The translations under genes and the position numbers were made by a program. A model generated the notes under the pieces. The model searched no databases and had not been told where the DNA came from. It saw only the letters and a program-made list of their open reading frames with translations. A stretch of DNA of 64,000 nt from Sorex araneus (lineage: Eukaryota > Chordata > Mammalia > Eulipotyphla > Soricidae): assembly GCF_027595985.1 (NCBI RefSeq), contig NC_073307.1:40031917-40095916 (forward strand), in the 5' to 3' direction. Positions 31,889 to 43,119 of the stretch are shown piece by piece (position 1 is the first letter of the stretch; every line of letters begins with the position of its first letter).

Positions 31889-32455
31889 ACTAAAAAGATG
31901 TTAAAGTCACAGTGAAGTTAGTTTTAACATCTATACCCCATAACCAAACCAAAACATTGTCACTAGGACATGTGGCCCCAGGGCATGTCGAGCACTTGGA
32001 CAAGTGTGTCGTGTGGTAAGGGGAAGGGACAGCCAATTTTGAGGCAGGGCGTGCAGGTGGGAAAAGGCAAATGATGCACATCACCCTGGTTTCATCAAGG
32101 TGGCACCCACATTGCCTGGATCCCCCCCACCCCTGCAGGGCCCCCTCCATCACCCCTCTAAAGTCCCTCTGCATGCCAAGCTACATAAAAGCAACAGATG
32201 TAGTCTCACGTTCAGATAAAACAGTGGCCTTAGGAAATGCCTGATAAGAATTGCCTCTGACAGGCCCAGCCAGAAACCAGAAAACTGGATAACAATGGTG
32301 GGAGGGGGACATGGAGAGGGTTGGGAGTTGATCCCCTCTTCTCCCACTCCTCGGCTAATGCCAGAGCAGGCTCAGTCCTCATCAGGGACCTGGGAAAACA
32401 ACAAAGAAAACATCTTGTACATGACAAAGCACTGAGAAAAGAGAGCACGGGCGCA
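31889..32455. other. Unassigned sequence
   Basis: Repeat-poor. No convincing gene. Confidence 0.35.
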
Positions 32456-32481
32456 CGTGTGTGTGTGTGTGTGTGTGTGTA
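32456..32481 (+). repeat. (GT)n microsatellite
   Basis: About 12 GT units within GCACGTGTGTG...TGTACGTGTACAC. Confidence 0.95.
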
Positions 32482-32970
32482 CGTGTACACATGGGGGGCC
32501 AAGGGGGTGGTCAGCAAGTCTGGACTGGTGCAGACCACACCACATCCCATGCCCTAACTTAGATTAACCAAAGGTTGAAACTGGGAGGGCCTTCCCTCCA
32601 ACTGTCCATGGGAGATTGCGTGACCAGTCAGATGAGTTTTCCTTTAGTGACAATTAGGCCCACTGCAGTTACCTAAGTCCTGAAATATTCTGAGGCCTCT
32701 CTGTCTTGGCTGTCCTTCTAAGAGGCACAGAGAGAAGTGTCTCAGTAGCCCCACAGTCTATATGCCCTGACCGATTGCTCCCTGGTTAGTCCTTGAACAA
32801 GATAGGGAAGACCGTATGACCCACACCCCCATGCCTGGCCCAGCATCTGGGCACATTTCTCTCCCTATTAGAGAAATTCTGAAGACTTCCTCCCCCCAGA
32901 TTAGGCCTCCAGAGCGAAAAGACCCATCTTCTCTAGAGCACCGTACCCTCCTCTACCCCAAAGTGCACAC

Positions 32971-33114
32971 CTGGGTAAGGTCAGTCTCCACGGCCTGGAG
33001 TGCCTGGCATACCTCAGCTGGCAAGTCCCGGGGAACAAAGCACTGAGCCAGCTGGCCCAGAGGAACCTTCACCGCCCCCCCCTCCAGTAGCTGCAATGTG
33101 CACCCCCCAATGCC
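32971..33114 (-). CDS. Possible internal coding exon, unidentified
   Basis: A minus frame open from before 33135 reads protein-like (CTLQLLEGGAVKVPLGQLAQ continuing through FVPRDLPAEVCQAL). Donor-like sites exist at CAG/GTGTGC (32971) and GAG/GTATGC (33006). The acceptor GGGTCAG/GG is purine-rich upstream and weak, and a GTAAGG on the plus strand is an equally good donor, so even the strand is uncertain. Confidence 0.2.
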
Positions 33115-33135
33115 CTGACCCCTCACCCCAGGCAA

Positions 33136-34425
33136 CTGCCTTCAGGCCAGGGTATCGTTCTCACAGAGAAACCCCCAAGAAAGCAGGAACACGTTGGGGG
33201 TGCTGAGTGGGCCTCTACGGCAGTGAGCCCCCCTGGATCAGAAGGTGATGAGCAGGCAGGGAAGGGGGGGGGGACCACTGGGAAATGCAGACAGGCCACA
33301 GAGAGGAGGACAACTTCAGAGAGGGCTGTGACAAGCCGGCCTCTGAGAGCAGAGCTCCACAGGCAGACCCCACCAGGAGGTCATAGGAGCCCACCAAGTT
33401 TAGAAGGCAGCACCTGAATCTGGGAGTCAACACAGGCATTCCAGAAACCCCCTGCAGAAGTCAGGTTGAATTATGGTGGGGGTAGGGGGACGTAGAACTT
33501 TTTCCTGGGGTAGCAGGAAGATCTCAAGGAGATCCCTGAAGCCAGTGGCAGCTATACTCTGCGTGAACTTCAGACTTCACTCGCATCAAGAATGAAGAAC
33601 CTCAAATCCTGTTTTTCCTCAAACCCAGATGAATGAACAGAAATCAAATGGGAATTTTGTGATTCTTTTTTTCTCTTGGTGTGTTTCTTAGTCTTGGAGA
33701 AAAGACCTAGGTTGGGTGTTGCAACAATGTTGCAGTAAGGTTTGACTTGACAGTCTGAGGTATTTAAGATATACTCGAAAGACACATACATTTTGGGGGG
33801 GATCATATAACTGTCTCCGTAGGTTTTTTGTTGTACACCAACAGTTGGGTCTTGGTTAAGCAAAGTCATTGCAGTAAAAAAAAAAAAAGTTTGTGCATCG
33901 TTGGGAGTGGTGACACCCTCCGTGCACACCCAAGCCTCTCCTGGTACTGATGGCATAGCTCGAAGGAGCCTGCCACGTTAGCAGTTTCTGCAAGAGGAAA
34001 TACCACCGATCTCTCTCCACAGCTTCCACCCCCCTACCCCAGCCCACAAAAAGCCCCTGTCACAGGGCACAGTAGTTCTGAGCATCTGACCATCCCATAC
34101 TAGAAACTTTGTTACCCTCGCTCCAAGATAATACCAAATGAGTTCGCCAGCAACTACATTACAGGTGCAGGAGTCTAGGAATGTTGTTTTGGTTTGCGAG
34201 GACTGCCTTGCTAGGCTTAATATACTAGGCTCCTTGGCGGGGAAAGTAAAACCCTTGAGAAAATTGGTGAGGGTAGAGGGAGGTGACTATCCTGGGTAAA
34301 CATGGAGCTTCAGGGGCAGTTATATCTGTTCAGGAAGCACAAGATATGGTGACAGCCCCTCCAGTGACCAGTGTATGACAGGCACAGCATTCCAGACAGG
34401 CTGGACTGTGTTTTTCATGGCTGTT
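33136..34425. other. Unassigned sequence
   Basis: A 128-codon minus frame (33570-33956) crosses an A/T run and has no recognisable domain, so no gene is called. Confidence 0.35.
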
Positions 34426-34429
34426 TTTG

Positions 34430-34605
34430 CATAGCACTTGGGTATCACTCCAGGGCTACTTGGCCCATCAGTGTGTGTGTTGGGGGTGGGGGCTGACAAG
34501 TTTATGCATGGGCCTGGAGGTGCTGGGTGTCACCAGAAAGTTCTTGGGGGCCATGTGATACCAGGGAGGGACTGAACTTAGGGCCTTGCATATACTAGGC
34601 ATGAG
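34430..34605 (-). mobile_element. Decayed SINE
   Basis: Minus-strand body and head pieces (GGGCCATGTGATACCAGGG..GGCCTTGCATATACTAGGC) with a small GT tract inside. Confidence 0.45.
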
Positions 34606-34609
34606 TCAC

Positions 34610-35680
34610 AATTCCATTTTTTTAAAGACTGCACACAGATGCCTAGACAGGAGGGTCGCATTGGACCATTTCTACACCCCACCATTGTTTATGAAAAGCA
34701 TCCCCAGTCTGGCAGTGTTCCTGCTGCCAAATGGAGAGATTTGGCCAACAGAGAAATAACCAATCCCAGAGGATCACAAGTTCTTCATTTAAAACCAGCT
34801 GTCAACCACAGCTCATTATGTTTTAGGCTCTTTTGAAGTGTTTGACCACTATTTACGGATTGCTCTTATAAGCACCTACAGAGTACTCTCATGGTGAGCT
34901 GTACTCAGGTTCATGCAAGGTAGCTTAAGCACGAATACTGGGTGAAATGAGGATTCACAGATGGTGGGACAGCTCTATGGTGTGAAACCAGATCATGGGA
35001 CTTGAGTGACAAAGGTATGGAGAGAGTGCAGGGAGGCACTCGTCTGGACAAGGCCAAATGGGAAAGGCTGATTAGTGAGTTTTGAGTTGAGATTTGAATG
35101 CTGAGGCTAAATGTTCAAACACAGGCTGCAGTGAACCTTTTAAAGCAGAAAGTACATTCACAGACTCTGGGGAAAAGAGTTTCACACTTGGAGTTTCCAG
35201 AGACCAAAGAAGTAGGCAACAGGAATGTGTGGAGTTTTCAGACCACACAAGAAACTTATGGGTCATATTCTAATGGGAAGCCTTTGAGGAACCCCTGAGG
35301 AAAATTATTTCAGAAAATACAAAAGCCCATGTGTATATAAATGTCCCCACCCTACCCCACCACACCCATTGTGTAGACTTGTAAGAATGCCAATCCACAG
35401 AGAATAGCACAATTAGTACCTGGTTAGCAATGGAATGAGGGGTGGAAACCATGGCAATGATTAAGGGGACTTTTGCTCTGTTTCCTATGAAAATGCAAAT
35501 ATTCTTACATCATACATGGAGACCTTTTTGAAAGCAATTTAAGCTCCATTGAATTACATGTATGATGAAGCTGAAGACACCACTCCAATTCCACTGGATA
35601 CAGCATGCAGGCCTAACGGTTTGCGTGAGACACAGATGTGGGTTAGAGCTGGGGTCTCTTCCCATTGAGGCACCCAGGCT
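34610..35680. other. Unassigned sequence
   Basis: No gene or repeat is recognised. Confidence 0.35.
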
Positions 35681-35733
35681 GTGAGTGTGTGTGTGTGTGT
35701 GTGTGTCTGTCTGTGTGTGTGTCTCTGTATGTG
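35681..35733 (+). repeat. (GT)n microsatellite, imperfect
   Basis: GT units with TCTGTCTG interruptions. Confidence 0.93.
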
Positions 35734-35939
35734 ATAGTGATCACACCCTCTCTAGGAAAAGTTGAGAATTTTATCAGAAGGTCTGTGCAATAAAGCTTCC
35801 CGGTGAGGCTGAGGAAACTTATCTCTTTTCTGACGAGAAGATGCTGATAGCTCATAGCAGGACGAAGCTGCACAATCCTGGTCACTATTATAATAAAGTA
35901 TGAGCCTCACAGTCAGGGCTCATGAACTGCTACCAGTTT

Positions 35940-36055
35940 TGACTTTTGTTTTGGAGTGACACACGGTGGTGCCCAGGGCTTACTTCTGGTTGTGCTGGGG
36001 GACCATATTGTGATGCTGGGGATCAAACCCAGGTTGGGTGCTACATTGTCACCCT
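35940..36055 (-). mobile_element. Shrew tRNA-SINE, decayed
   Basis: Minus strand: GGAGTGACACACGGTGGTGC ... CCATATTGTGATGCTGGGGA. The tail and part of the head are lost. Confidence 0.65.
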
Positions 36056-36059
36056 AAGT

Positions 36060-36845
36060 TTTGATCTTTAAAGGTATCTGACTACAGGTCTTTAAAGAGT
36101 AAACCTGCCACCCATCTCACCTTCTCCTTTGACATTTCTGCTCCTGGGAATTTACCCAGCACTGTCAGACTCCGTGTGTCCCATCTCCCAACTCCCTGCC
36201 AGCAGCCTGGTCCTCAGGCCAACATGCAGAGTATATTCCCACGGCTTTCCTCTTTCCCTCAATGACCTTGCCTTCTGCTCAGAGACTTCAGAATCCGCAG
36301 GCAGGAGCCATTCAATACGCCAGTCACTGAATGCTCTCGCTTCCAAGTCACACTCTGGACATGCCTTAACACTTACCCACCTGAACTCTCATATGCGTGT
36401 GTCCTATTTCCAGTTCAAATACCCCCTATGGCGCATCGCTCCCATATTCTCCACCCAGAACAGCTTTCTACCTTCCCCATGCCTCAGTCATTGCATCCTA
36501 TCACACACTATTAGAAGACCCTGAGGCTTTCTAGTTTTAAGTGCTTTTTCTAGTGTTTCTGGCACATGAATGTCTTCAAGGTATATTTCTGGTACATGTT
36601 GCCATTTGCTTCCCCCCTTTCGGTGGTTGTTGATGATGAGGTCACACACACTGGCTTGGTGCACACGCTTTGTCACAGTGCTGGAGATCTTAAGTGGCAG
36701 TGTCACTAGGATCACTCTTGGCACATGGAGGGTGATGCTAGGGGTCCCTGAACTCTTGGCCTGAACACTCGAATGATTTCAGGTCCTTGCTGGGGTGGTG
36801 GGAGACATCATTTCTTTTCAGTCAGAAGCTCTCTCATGGAGCTGT
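36060..36845. other. Unassigned sequence
   Basis: A 131-codon plus frame (36129-36524) has no recognisable domain or splice sites. Confidence 0.35.
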
Positions 36846-36848
36846 TCA

Positions 36849-36888
36849 ACACACACACAACACACAACACACAAACACACACACACTA
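36849..36888 (+). repeat. (AC)n-rich tract
   Basis: Imperfect ACAC/ACAA repeats directly before a candidate insertion site. Confidence 0.9.
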
Positions 36889-36892
36889 CAGC

Positions 36893-37180
36893 TCCCAGGC
36901 ATATTTGTTTTATATCAGAGTTATTCTTTATTACATTAAGCATTTTTGTTAAAATTTTAGTAATGCTGATTTATTTTTATCTTTATTATATTTTTCACAT
37001 GAGCACAGAAAGAAAATTATATTTTCAGAAGATGAACTTATAAGGGCTGGAGCAATAGCACAGCGGTAGGGCATTTGCCTTGCACACAGCTGACCCATGT
37101 TCAATTCCTCCGCCCTTCTCAGAGAGCTCGGCAAGCTACCGAGAGTATCTCGCCCACACGGCAGAGTCCCAGGCATATTT
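36893..37180 (-). mobile_element. Candidate minus-strand retrocopy including a SINE antisense
   Basis: TCCCAGGCATATTT at 36893-36906 recurs exactly at 37167-37180. Between them on the minus strand lie an antisense truncated type B SINE (37166-37043), then AT-rich sequence with AATAAAG and an end about 20 bases later at 36907. This is what a 5'-truncated copy of a read-through RNA would look like. The poly(A) is nearly absent. Alternatively the direct repeat is chance. Confidence 0.45.
37043..37166 (+). mobile_element. Shrew tRNA-SINE, type B, 3'-truncated
   Basis: Head GGGCTGGAGCAATAGCACAG and the first part of the B body to CACACGGCAGAG. The rest of the body is missing exactly at the candidate duplication. 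Confidence 0.85.
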
Positions 37181-37184
37181 TTAA

Positions 37185-38210
37185 CTGTCGAAACATAAAG
37201 GGGAACAGGGGGGAAGACAGCCTAATGCTGCTTTTAAACTTAATGCATTATTATTGATTTTGAGTTTAATGCATTACCAGACAACATACTCACTTTCAGA
37301 ACTTTAAAATATATTGAGTTTGGCTCTATGATTCACCATATGGTCAATTTTATACAGTAAATATTCTGTGTGTACTTTAAAAATGTATGTGTGTTTAGGC
37401 TCCATATGTGGCTATTTAAGTTGTAGATTACATTAAAGTCTGCTAGATTTTAATTTTTGCATACTTGTTCTATCAGTTTCTGAGAAAAGTATGTAAAGGA
37501 TCTCAAAGATTGAAATGTCTAAAACAGACTGTGGACTGTGGCCCATCATGGATTAGAACCAGTGCAGGAGAATGTTGTGGAGTGATGCACATTTTTAATT
37601 GAAAGTGACACTTTAATTTCAATCCCATCTCCACTATCTCTCTAGACTTAGACAATCTCCTCTAATTTTCTTCTCACATACATCATTCAAGCATAGCAAA
37701 TAAGTGCCCACTAAAATTCCTCCTTTCTAAAGAGGAATTGATAGCTTAAAACAGTAATGTTCACGGATGGTTAGATATATTTAGGTCAACCATATAAATA
37801 ATATGAACTACGTACTTAGGAATACCTCATTGAATTCCCAGGACTAAGGAATATCCAATATTTGTATCTCAAAGGTATCTTTATATATATTTTTGGCTTG
37901 TAGAGCTACACAAAAGATTAGCACAGAAGCTTGATCATTAAAAATCACAAACACCATCTCAGCTCCTGGAGGGCAGAAACTTGAACAGTGCTTGGCGGGG
38001 AACCTCAAGTGCAGCTTTTCACAGTGTCACAAGGCCAAAATCAAGGCCCACTTTTCCCACAAGCTGCTCAAGGCTCCCATGGGGCTGCTCCACGCCCAGT
38101 CACTCCTGTGACTCAGGTACTTGCTGGAGTTGGCTGGAGACACCAATTCTTTGTCACATGGGCCTCTCTCCAGAAGTCTCCTCATGGTCATGAGCAAACA
38201 AGATCATCTG
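37185..38210. other. Unassigned AT-rich sequence
   Basis: No gene or named repeat is seen. Confidence 0.35.
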
Positions 38211-38212
38211 AG

Positions 38213-38385
38213 GGGCCGGAGCAATAGTACAGCAGATTGGGCATTTGCCTTGCATGCAACTGACCTGGGTTTGATCCCTGGCATCCCATACGGTCCTCTG
38301 AGCATCCCACATGGTCCTCCTGAGTGCAGAGCCAGGAGTAAACTCTGAGGATCACCAGAGGTGACCCCCAACCACCACCCCAAAA
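38213..38385 (+). mobile_element. Shrew tRNA-SINE, type A
   Basis: GGGGCCGGAGCAATAGTACAG head. The body carries a small internal duplication (CATCCCATACGGTCCTC and CATCCCACATGGTCCTC). Confidence 0.85.
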
Positions 38386-38402
38386 AAGGTCACTTGAGAT
38401 AG

Positions 38403-39030
38403 AAGTCTCTGTCTTTTTGAAAATGACTTTATTGGGGGGAGCAGTTACAGGTTTATAGCAAAATTGAGTGAAAAGTTCAGAGGATTTATTGACTTCTGAT
38501 TTCCCTCTACACACACAACCTCCCACACATTGGCAACCCCCACAAGAATGATTTATTCACTATATCACTGTGATCTATATGGCCATTTTGCCATCATCTT
38601 AAATCTATGGTTTCTCTTCAGGTTCGCAATGCTTGGACCAATATAAAAAAGATACGTGTCATGAAATCATGAAGCATAGTTTCAGGGTTCTAAATACTCT
38701 GAGGTGCTCTGCCTATTCCTCTCTCCTGCCGCAGACCCTCTAGCAAGCACAGATGATTTCACGCTCCATAGTTTTGTCTTTTCCAGAATGTCACAGAGTA
38801 GGACTCAGGCAGTCCATGACCTTATCAGATTTGCTTCTTTCACTAAGCAATCTACACTTTTAGTCTCTCCCTGTCTTTCTCCGCTTGATGGAGCTTAGAC
38901 CTCATCCACTGTCGGCATGTGCTGCAGTCTATTCATTCACTATAGGACCACTCCTTGCTTTCAAGGTTTGGCAATCAGTTATTTTGTAGCCTATTCTTGG
39001 AAGTAACATATAGTTACTTATGTTACATTC
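38403..39030 (-). mobile_element. Old mammalian L1 (L1M-type) 3' region
   Basis: The reverse complement of an ancient L1 3' end: TATAGCAAAATTGAGTG with AAAGTTCAGAG, then GTTTTGTCTTTTCCAGAATG with TCA, then TTGCTTCTTTCACTAAGCAA, in the expected order. Deeply diverged and non-coding. Confidence 0.7.
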
Positions 39031-39255
39031 AGGTCCATAGTAGCAAGTGAACAAGTTCACTCAAAGGGAGGAAGGAAATGACCGTTGTTTTACCAAGAGC
39101 CTTAGGGGCTAGGAGAGTGACATTGTCACTATGTGGAACTGCCCCAGTGACACTAGCAGTTTCACTATTAGTGACTATGCCCAAGAATCAGGCCTGTTCA
39201 AGAAAGTCCCTATAGACTCTGTGCCTGCAAAGGGTCTACTCTTGCTTTGAAGTAG

Positions 39256-39430
39256 CATAATTTGTGTGTGTAGAGGGGGGTGAGTGGAGGGGAGTCGTTG
39301 GTGCAGGGACTACTGCTGGATCGGTGTTCAGGATTACTCCCGGTGGTGCGGGGAGGCAATGTGTCAGTGATGCAACCAAGCCTCTTGCATGCAAAGCATA
39401 TATTCAGCCCATCAGCCATCTCCTGACCCC
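39256..39430 (-). mobile_element. Shrew tRNA-SINE, decayed
   Basis: Minus strand: ATTACTCCCGGTGGTGCGGG ... CTCTTGCATGCAAAGC ... CATCTCCTGACCCC. Confidence 0.6.
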
Positions 39431-39639
39431 GATGCACCATAATTCATCAAAAAACTGAAAACTACTGAGAAACATAGTTGGTGCAACTGGCCTAGTGATA
39501 ATGATGCCAAAGTGATACACAGCACATATATTTGCTGCCAATTCATTAGACTTGAAGGCCAGAATACATTTCTGGCATATTTCTTGAACACCAGTCCATT
39601 CGTAGTATTTTTAAATGAACTTTCCAAATTATTCACACA

Positions 39640-40065
39640 ATAACCATGTAATAAGAGGTTAATATCCAAGATATATAAGGCACAGGTATAACTTTACAAG
39701 AAAAAACACTGAACTCTATCAAAAAAATGGGAAAGGGCTGGATCAATAGTACAGTAGGTAGGGCGTTTGCCTTGCATGCAGCCGACCCAGGCTAGATTCC
39801 CAGCATCTCATATGGTCCCCTGAGCACCGCCAGGAGTAATTCCTGAGTGCAAAGCCAGGAGTAACCTCTGTGCATTGCCAGATGTGACCCAAAAAGAAAA
39901 ATTAATGGGGAAAAGAAATGAATATAAACTTCCTCAAAGAAAAAACACAAATGCCCAAAAGGTACATGAAAATATGCTCTACATCAGAGAGATGCAAATC
40001 TAAACAACAATGAGATGTCATCTCACACCATGGAGACTGTCACACATCAAAAACAAGAACAAGAA
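39640..40065 (+). mobile_element. LINE-1 ORF2 fragment split by a SINE
   Basis: GTTAATATCCAAGATATATAAGG and CTATCAAAAAAATGGG precede the SINE. After it come AATGCCCAAAAGGTACATGA, CAGAGAGATGCAAATC and CATCTCACACCATGG. These are consecutive parts of the L1 ORF2 3' portion, with frames broken. Confidence 0.8.
39735..39902 (+). mobile_element. Shrew tRNA-SINE, type A, inside L1
   Basis: Full head and body. The flanks share ATGGGAAA / ATGGGGAAA, a likely target duplication, showing insertion into the L1 fragment. Confidence 0.88.
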
Positions 40066-40066
40066 C

Positions 40067-40494
40067 TTTTTAATGGGATTTCTATTCTATGGTAGTAGTT
40101 CTCAGAGTTCAAAGAGTGTGTCAAATGGAAAAGTTAACTTCTCATCATGGTTAGAGTCTGTCACTGTTACTCTGTTGCTTGTCAATTTGTTCGAGCGGGC
40201 ACCAGTAAAAACGTCTCTCCTCATGAGACTTATTTGTTACTGTTTTTTGTCTAACAAAGCCACTAATCTGTGAGAGTGGGAGAAAAGAGAGATGAAAACA
40301 CAAAATGTAAAGTGCCTCCCAGAAGGATGGCTGGAGAAAGCCGTGGTTCTGTCTTGTGGTATGAAAACATCCAGCTGGCTGATGAGACGCCAGCACCGGG
40401 GCCTGCGCTGGAGCCATCTCACAAGCCTGGGAGAGCTTCCTGCAATTCGGAGACTCCACACTCCCAGAGTCTTGGATTCCTCCAGCAGATTTCA
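40067..40494 (+). repeat. Direct duplication, copy 1
   Basis: Nearly identical to 41993-42427 and in the same orientation. It contains a minus-strand type B SINE piece (about 40150-40250) followed by non-SINE sequence ending CAGCAGATTTCA. Confidence 0.9.
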
Positions 40495-40634
40495 CTCAGC
40501 TAATGTGAAAGGGGTGAAGATTTTTATGTTGTTGTTTTTTTTCTCTGATCCTAAAATTTCCACACTAGCCCACCATTTGGTAGAAAATATGAGTTTATCT
40601 CTTAGTAGGAAGAATGGGTCTCTCTGCCCATTTA

Positions 40635-40768
40635 CTTTTTCTGGCTCTGTGTTTGGGGCTGGATCATTCCTTGCGGGATGCAGAGAACAGGATTTGGTGC
40701 TGGTGATAGTACCCAGGTCAGCAATGTGCAAAAGCACCTTTACCGATATAATCTCTCTGACCCAATGC
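40635..40768 (-). mobile_element. Decayed SINE
   Basis: Minus strand: CTGGTGATAGTACCCAGGTC ... GATATAATCTCTCTGACCC. Confidence 0.5.
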
Positions 40769-40898
40769 TCATTTGTTTTATTAGCAATATTCTTACATCT
40801 CCAAGAGATGGTGCCCCAATGCACAGGCACTCAGCTTTCATCAAACAATTGGATTGAAACAGAGAGAGACAATAGTCAGAAAATAGAGGCATCATATC

Positions 40899-40913
40899 AC
40901 CACTAGAGGGAGT
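40899..40913 (+). promoter_or_regulatory. CTCF-like motif
   Basis: ACCACTAGAGGGAGT resembles the CTCF core. Motif only. Confidence 0.3.
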
Positions 40914-40914
40914 A

Positions 40915-41990
40915 GAGAGCCACGGCGATTCTCCTCACGCTTTTTTTTATGGTGACGCTCTTCCATTCTGGGGGGAAACAAACAAACAAACAAAAACAGA
41001 ACAAAAACAATTCCCCCCGAGTTCTTTTCTCTCAATAATTCAAAGACTTTCATCTTGCCAAAGTCAGGATGAGGGTTAATATCTTCATATCTCTTTAAAG
41101 ATAAGAAAACTAGAACTGCATGCAGCTCAAGGTCCTGCAATCATCAGCAGTGATTGACACAGAAGTGGGTGCCGTCTGTCTCAATACAGAGGTGACCTTC
41201 AGGATGTCCCGTGTTCTGAGCTCTGATTTTCCGCCAGCACCCAAATCTCCTTTATGAGAACACCTATGTTCAGTAGTCATGGAGCTCTTGAACTTATCCT
41301 GTCACTCAAGTAACAGGGTAATGGGCCAGTGAGGACTAGACTTAGCGCTCATCAGAAAAAAAAAAGTGAGAAAGAAAATAAAAACAAGACCAGATTAGCC
41401 TGAGAAAGCATATCTTTCATGTAAGGATATATATGAAAATCCCTAATTTAAAACTGCCATCACTCCAAGTGCCCTGTACCTGGAAATATTCTAAAATTCA
41501 GAGCCTGGAGATTATGTACCTTATACCTAATGACTACACAGGATGTTTGGTTTGCGAACATAGATTGGAAAAAAGAATGATGAATGAATCTACCAATAAC
41601 AGAGTCAGCTGAGGAGTCTGCTGGGAGTGCCTGGGGTTGGGGAAATTACAGACTGAAGGATAACACTGCCTAACACATTAATATTGAATATTATTATAAA
41701 TCACAGGACCTCAAATCAACAAAACGGAGGAGGATAATGAATCAGGTTAGAATGATAGCTTTCTCCGGGAGCCAGATGTGGGCAGCAGAATGGCAGACAC
41801 ACAGTAGGGAGGAGAGCAGTGGGGGGAGATAGGGGGCAGGGAGGGGGGGTGGTGAGGGCTCATGCCTGCGTTCATGGAGAGACGCTTCCCAAGTTCAAGC
41901 TAGTGCACACAAATACGCAGGATTCCCCCAACAGGTTTCTAACCTGAGAAGGCAAAACTGAAAATCCTCAGCCATCTGTTGTACCCTCAT
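40915..41990. other. Unassigned sequence between duplication copies
   Basis: No gene. A G/A-rich stretch lies at 41800-41850. Confidence 0.35.
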
Positions 41991-41992
41991 TC

Positions 41993-42427
41993 TTTTTTAT
42001 GGGGTTTCTATGGTAGTAGTTCTCAGAGTTCAAAGAGTGTGTCAAATGGAAAAGTTAACTTCTCATCATGGTTAGAGTCTGTCACTGTCACTGTCACTGT
42101 CACCCCGATGCTCGTCAATTTGTTCAAGCGGGCACCAGTAAAAAGTCTCTCCTTGTGAGACTTATTTGTTACTGTTTTTTGTCTAACAAAGCCACTAATC
42201 TGTGAGAGTGGCAGAAAAGACAGATGAAAACACAAAATGTAAAGTGCCTCCCAGAAGGATGGCTGGAGAAAGCCGTGATTTCTGTCTTGTGGTATGAAAA
42301 CATCCAGCTGGCTGATGAGACGCCAGCACCGGGGCCTGCGCTGGAGCCATCTCACAAGCCTGGGAGAGCTTCCTGCAATTTGGAGACTCCACACTCCCAG
42401 AGTCTTGGATTCCTCCAGCAGATTTCA
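41993..42427 (+). repeat. Direct duplication, copy 2
   Basis: Matches 40067-40494 with few differences. The SINE piece here has an expanded (GTCACT)n where copy 1 has GTTACTCTGTTGC. It is followed directly by GGTCCAGAAGG, unlike copy 1. Confidence 0.9.
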
Positions 42428-42522
42428 GGTCCAGAAGGTTCATGAACCTTGTACATCATGTACATCCCCTGGCTCTCCGTGACACCCTGCCACAATCAGA
42501 TGCTATTGGGAAAAAAATCCGT

Positions 42523-42702
42523 TCTTTTTTTTTTTTTGCTTTTTGGGTCACACCTGACAATGCACAGGGGTTACTCCTGGCTTTGCACTCAGGAATTACT
42601 CCTGGTGGTACTCAGGGAACCATATGGGATGCTGGAATCAAACCTGGGTTGGCTATGTGAAAGGCAAATGCCCTACCCGCTGAGCTATCGCTTCAGCCCC
42701 AA
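42523..42702 (-). mobile_element. Shrew tRNA-SINE, type A
   Basis: T-run, GCTTTTTGGGTCACACCTGA, full body and head ending CTATCGCTTCAGCCCC. Confidence 0.9.
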
Positions 42703-42786
42703 AATCCATTATCTCTAACTTGTCCCAAACTCATGTTCCTCTGGTCCTTAGTAGGAAACTTGCCACTAGAAGGTGTGGGGGGAAAG

Positions 42787-43118
42787 ACAGGGAAGGGACC
42801 ACTACAACAATGATAAATGAAAGTGGTCACTCTGGACCAGGACTAGGTGATGAAAGAAAGAAAGGTATGGTATGTATAATACCCTGTCATTAATAGCACT
42901 ATAAACCATAGTGCCTAAAAGAAGGTGGGGGAGAAAATGAGAAAAAGTGCCTGCCATAAAGGCAGTCTGGGGGACAGAAGGAAACTGGGGATATTGGTGG
43001 AGGGAAGCGGACCCTGGTGAAGGGAATGATGTGGGAACATTGACCTGAAAGTCAATCCTGAATAACTTTAGATCTGTGTAATTCATGGTGATTCAATTTG
43101 AAAAATTAAAAAGTTTTT
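42787..43118 (+). mobile_element. LINE-1 3' UTR fragment
   Basis: 5'-truncated L1 3' UTR: GAAACTGGGGATATTGGTGG, then ACCCTGGTGAAGGGAATGAT, ending ATGGTGATTCAATTTG and A-rich. Confidence 0.75.
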
Positions 43119-43119
43119 T

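Noticed and set aside
33570..33956. 128-codon minus frame
   Set aside because: Starts in an A/T run, has no recognisable domain and no splice sites that would join it to neighbours.
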